From Candidatus Sumerlaeota bacterium (lineage in GTDB: Bacteria > Sumerlaeota > Sumerlaeia > MVZB01 > JAJFLK01): a stretch of 6,229 bases of DNA. Within the stretch, counting starts at the first letter, position 1, and each line of letters opens with the position of its first letter. A program made the translations under genes and the position numbers. The notes beneath the pieces are model-generated. The model was not told the origin of the DNA. It made no database searches and worked only from the letters and a program-made list of their open reading frames with translations. Location of the stretch: assembly GCA_021772735.1 (NCBI GenBank), contig JAJFLK010000040.1, positions 1-6,229 on the forward strand, read 5' to 3'. Below, piece after piece: positions 5,265-6,229 of the stretch.

Positions 5265-6229
5265 CTACTCTGGCCTCATTAATCGAACCCAGTCTCGTGA
5301 ACATGTAAGCCACTCGTAATCATCTTCGCTTAGCTTCCTGTCAGCAAGTTTCATGCGAAGAGGATGCCCCAGGATTACATGCCGAAGCTCGTAGATTCGT
5401 TCCATTACTTTACCGAACGACTTCTTGCTTTGAGTCCCCATTGGCACCGATTCTACGCGTGAGCTAAAAATGTCCCAATTCGACACCACAATCTTCTTGA
5501 GATCGATGAAGTCCATGTAGGCTTCAAGTGGATCATCGGAATGCTGAGACCGGGATCGTCTTTCCTCAGCACTATCACGCACGGGTTTGGGAACAAATGA
5601 TTCCCACCACCCCCGCGGGTCACACTCCTTGAGCTCTCTAATTATCATCTCCACCAGATTCAGCTCTATCGATTCGACCAGATCACGCGGATCCTCATAA
5701 TTGCGCTTCGCTTCGTGAGTCATGTAGTCGAGAAGGTTGTTGGCAAACTGCATATTTTTTTCTATGCCCGGAAATTCGTGGCCAAACGGACCAACATGCT
5801 CATCAGCGAGAACGGAGAAGGGCATGGCGATTATGGAAAGGCCTCCTCGTGTTTCAGCGCCTACTGCCAGCGACACTTCGCCGTCTAATACATTTGGGTC
5901 GTTAACGAAGAGATCCGACCTCTTGTCGACTAGTTCAACTGCATGTTCCGCATATAGAATGCGACGGCCTTTTTGTATATCATATCTGATAAGATATGGG
6001 TTAACCATCGTTACGCATTCAACATCTCGCAACAAATGAGGATGAAAGTTCATATCGCCTTTGTGAATTCTTACTATTCCCGGATGATCGACTTCGCCGA
6101 CGTGACTGGCAGCCATTACTATCTTGATACTTGGAAACGACAATCCGTAAGAACCGAACAAATCACCCAGTGGTTCCAAGTCGTCCGGTTTTACTAGAAC
6201 CAGACAAGGAGCCCCACCGGATATTCTCT
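5265..6229 (-). CDS. DUF4350/GATase-1-like domain fused to Swt1-type HEPN (5' end outside window)
   Basis: The frame stays open from the right edge to a TAG at 5267-5265, giving 320 visible residues. The TTG at 6179 is internal, not the start: the 16 codons before it read into the same domain (SGGAP, then LVLVKPDDLEPLGDLF). Residues 1-170 look like a DUF4350/GATase-1-like Rossmann domain: the GG strand at 3-6, YGLSF, a central region, then RGGLSIIAMPFSVLADE (127-143) and the terminal helix EKNMQFANNLLDYM (156-169). Residues about 182-320 match the Swt1-type HEPN layout: IELNLVEMIIRELKE, then WWE, then YMDFIDLKKIVVSNWDIF (237-254). It closes with the catalytic-type motif R282-H-V-I-L-G-H288 in ELRHVILGHP. 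HEPN domains are commonly RNases in defence or toxin systems, but the protein's target is unknown. It lies on the element side of the tRNA junction and is less GC-rich than the operon. Domain calls are from motif recall. Confidence 0.66.
   Translation of the reverse strand, partial: RISGGAPCLVLVKPDDLEPLGDLFGSYGLSFPSIKIVMAASHVGEVDHPGIVRIHKGDMNFHPHLLRDVECVTMVNPYLIRYDIQKGRRILYAEHAVELVDKRSDLFVNDPNVLDGEVSLAVGAETRGGLSIIAMPFSVLADEHVGPFGHEFPGIEKNMQFANNLLDYMTHEAKRNYEDPRDLVESIELNLVEMIIRELKECDPRGWWESFVPKPVRDSAEERRSRSQHSDDPLEAYMDFIDLKKIVVSNWDIFSSRVESVPMGTQSKKSFGKVMERIYELRHVILGHPLRMKLADRKLSEDDYEWLTCSRDWVRLMRPE

Noticed and set aside
5253..5270. An 18-base stretch identical to part of the human Alu consensus (TGTAGTCCCAGCTACTC core)
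   Set aside because: The flanking bases do not continue the Alu sequence, and the minus-strand gene reads through the region and stops within it. Chance match is the simplest explanation; a reader worried about contamination could check read coverage.
5737..6197. Plus-strand frames of 100 and 74 codons at the right end
   Set aside because: They are antisense to the clearly conserved minus-strand domain protein and show no family features.
1..6229. CRISPR array or retron-type repeat structure
   Set aside because: No regularly spaced repeats of suitable length were seen; the only repeats are the IS-end copies and the 12-bp-period pair.

Overview
The window reads as a moderately to highly GC-rich Gram-negative bacterial chromosome segment. 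The evidence for this is a Sec-exported di-haem c-type cytochrome, a periplasmic-binding-protein ABC importer, strong Shine-Dalgarno sites, and a tRNA remnant with an encoded CCA end. I cannot fix the phylum. The central genes are clearly GC-rich (a sampled line at 3361-3420 is about 67% G+C). The right end is visibly poorer (5881-5940 is about 45%) and looks like a different source of DNA.

Layout, left to right. (1) Positions 1-224, minus strand: the N-terminal part of an insertion-sequence transposase running off the left edge, which becomes visible only when the edge is translated. Its upstream end (241-340) carries imperfect direct and inverted repeats typical of a transposon terminus. 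(2) Positions 331-451: a good sigma70-type promoter beginning in those repeats, then a perfect 12-bp palindrome and the leader of the next gene. (3) Positions 452-4925, plus strand: an apparent four-gene operon. It encodes a large exported di-haem cytochrome c peroxidase/MauG-like protein with unusual N- and C-terminal extensions, then PhnD-like (binding protein), PhnC-like (ATPase) and PhnE-like (permease) components of a phosphonate/phosphite-type oxyanion importer. Spacings are 26 bp, a 17-bp overlap and 58 bp. No C-P lyase, phosphonatase or phosphite dehydrogenase gene is in view, so the substrate is open. (4) Positions 4926-5264: no protein gene. It holds a tRNA terminator and a truncated 3' part of tRNA-Val(CAC), both on the minus strand, then a short tandem repeat. 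An 8-bp inverted repeat is centred exactly on the anticodon. Together these look like the attR-type junction of a tyrosine-integrase element. (5) Positions 5265-6229, minus strand: a partial gene running off the right edge. It joins a DUF4350/GATase-1-like domain to a C-terminal Swt1-type HEPN domain and lies on the element side of the junction.

Biological reading: the operon couples periplasmic haem redox chemistry to uptake of a small oxyanion or related ligand, a pairing I do not recognise as a described system. The right end is the edge of an integrated element whose first visible gene is a candidate HEPN effector or defence protein. The two parts probably have no functional link; they meet at the tRNA remnant.
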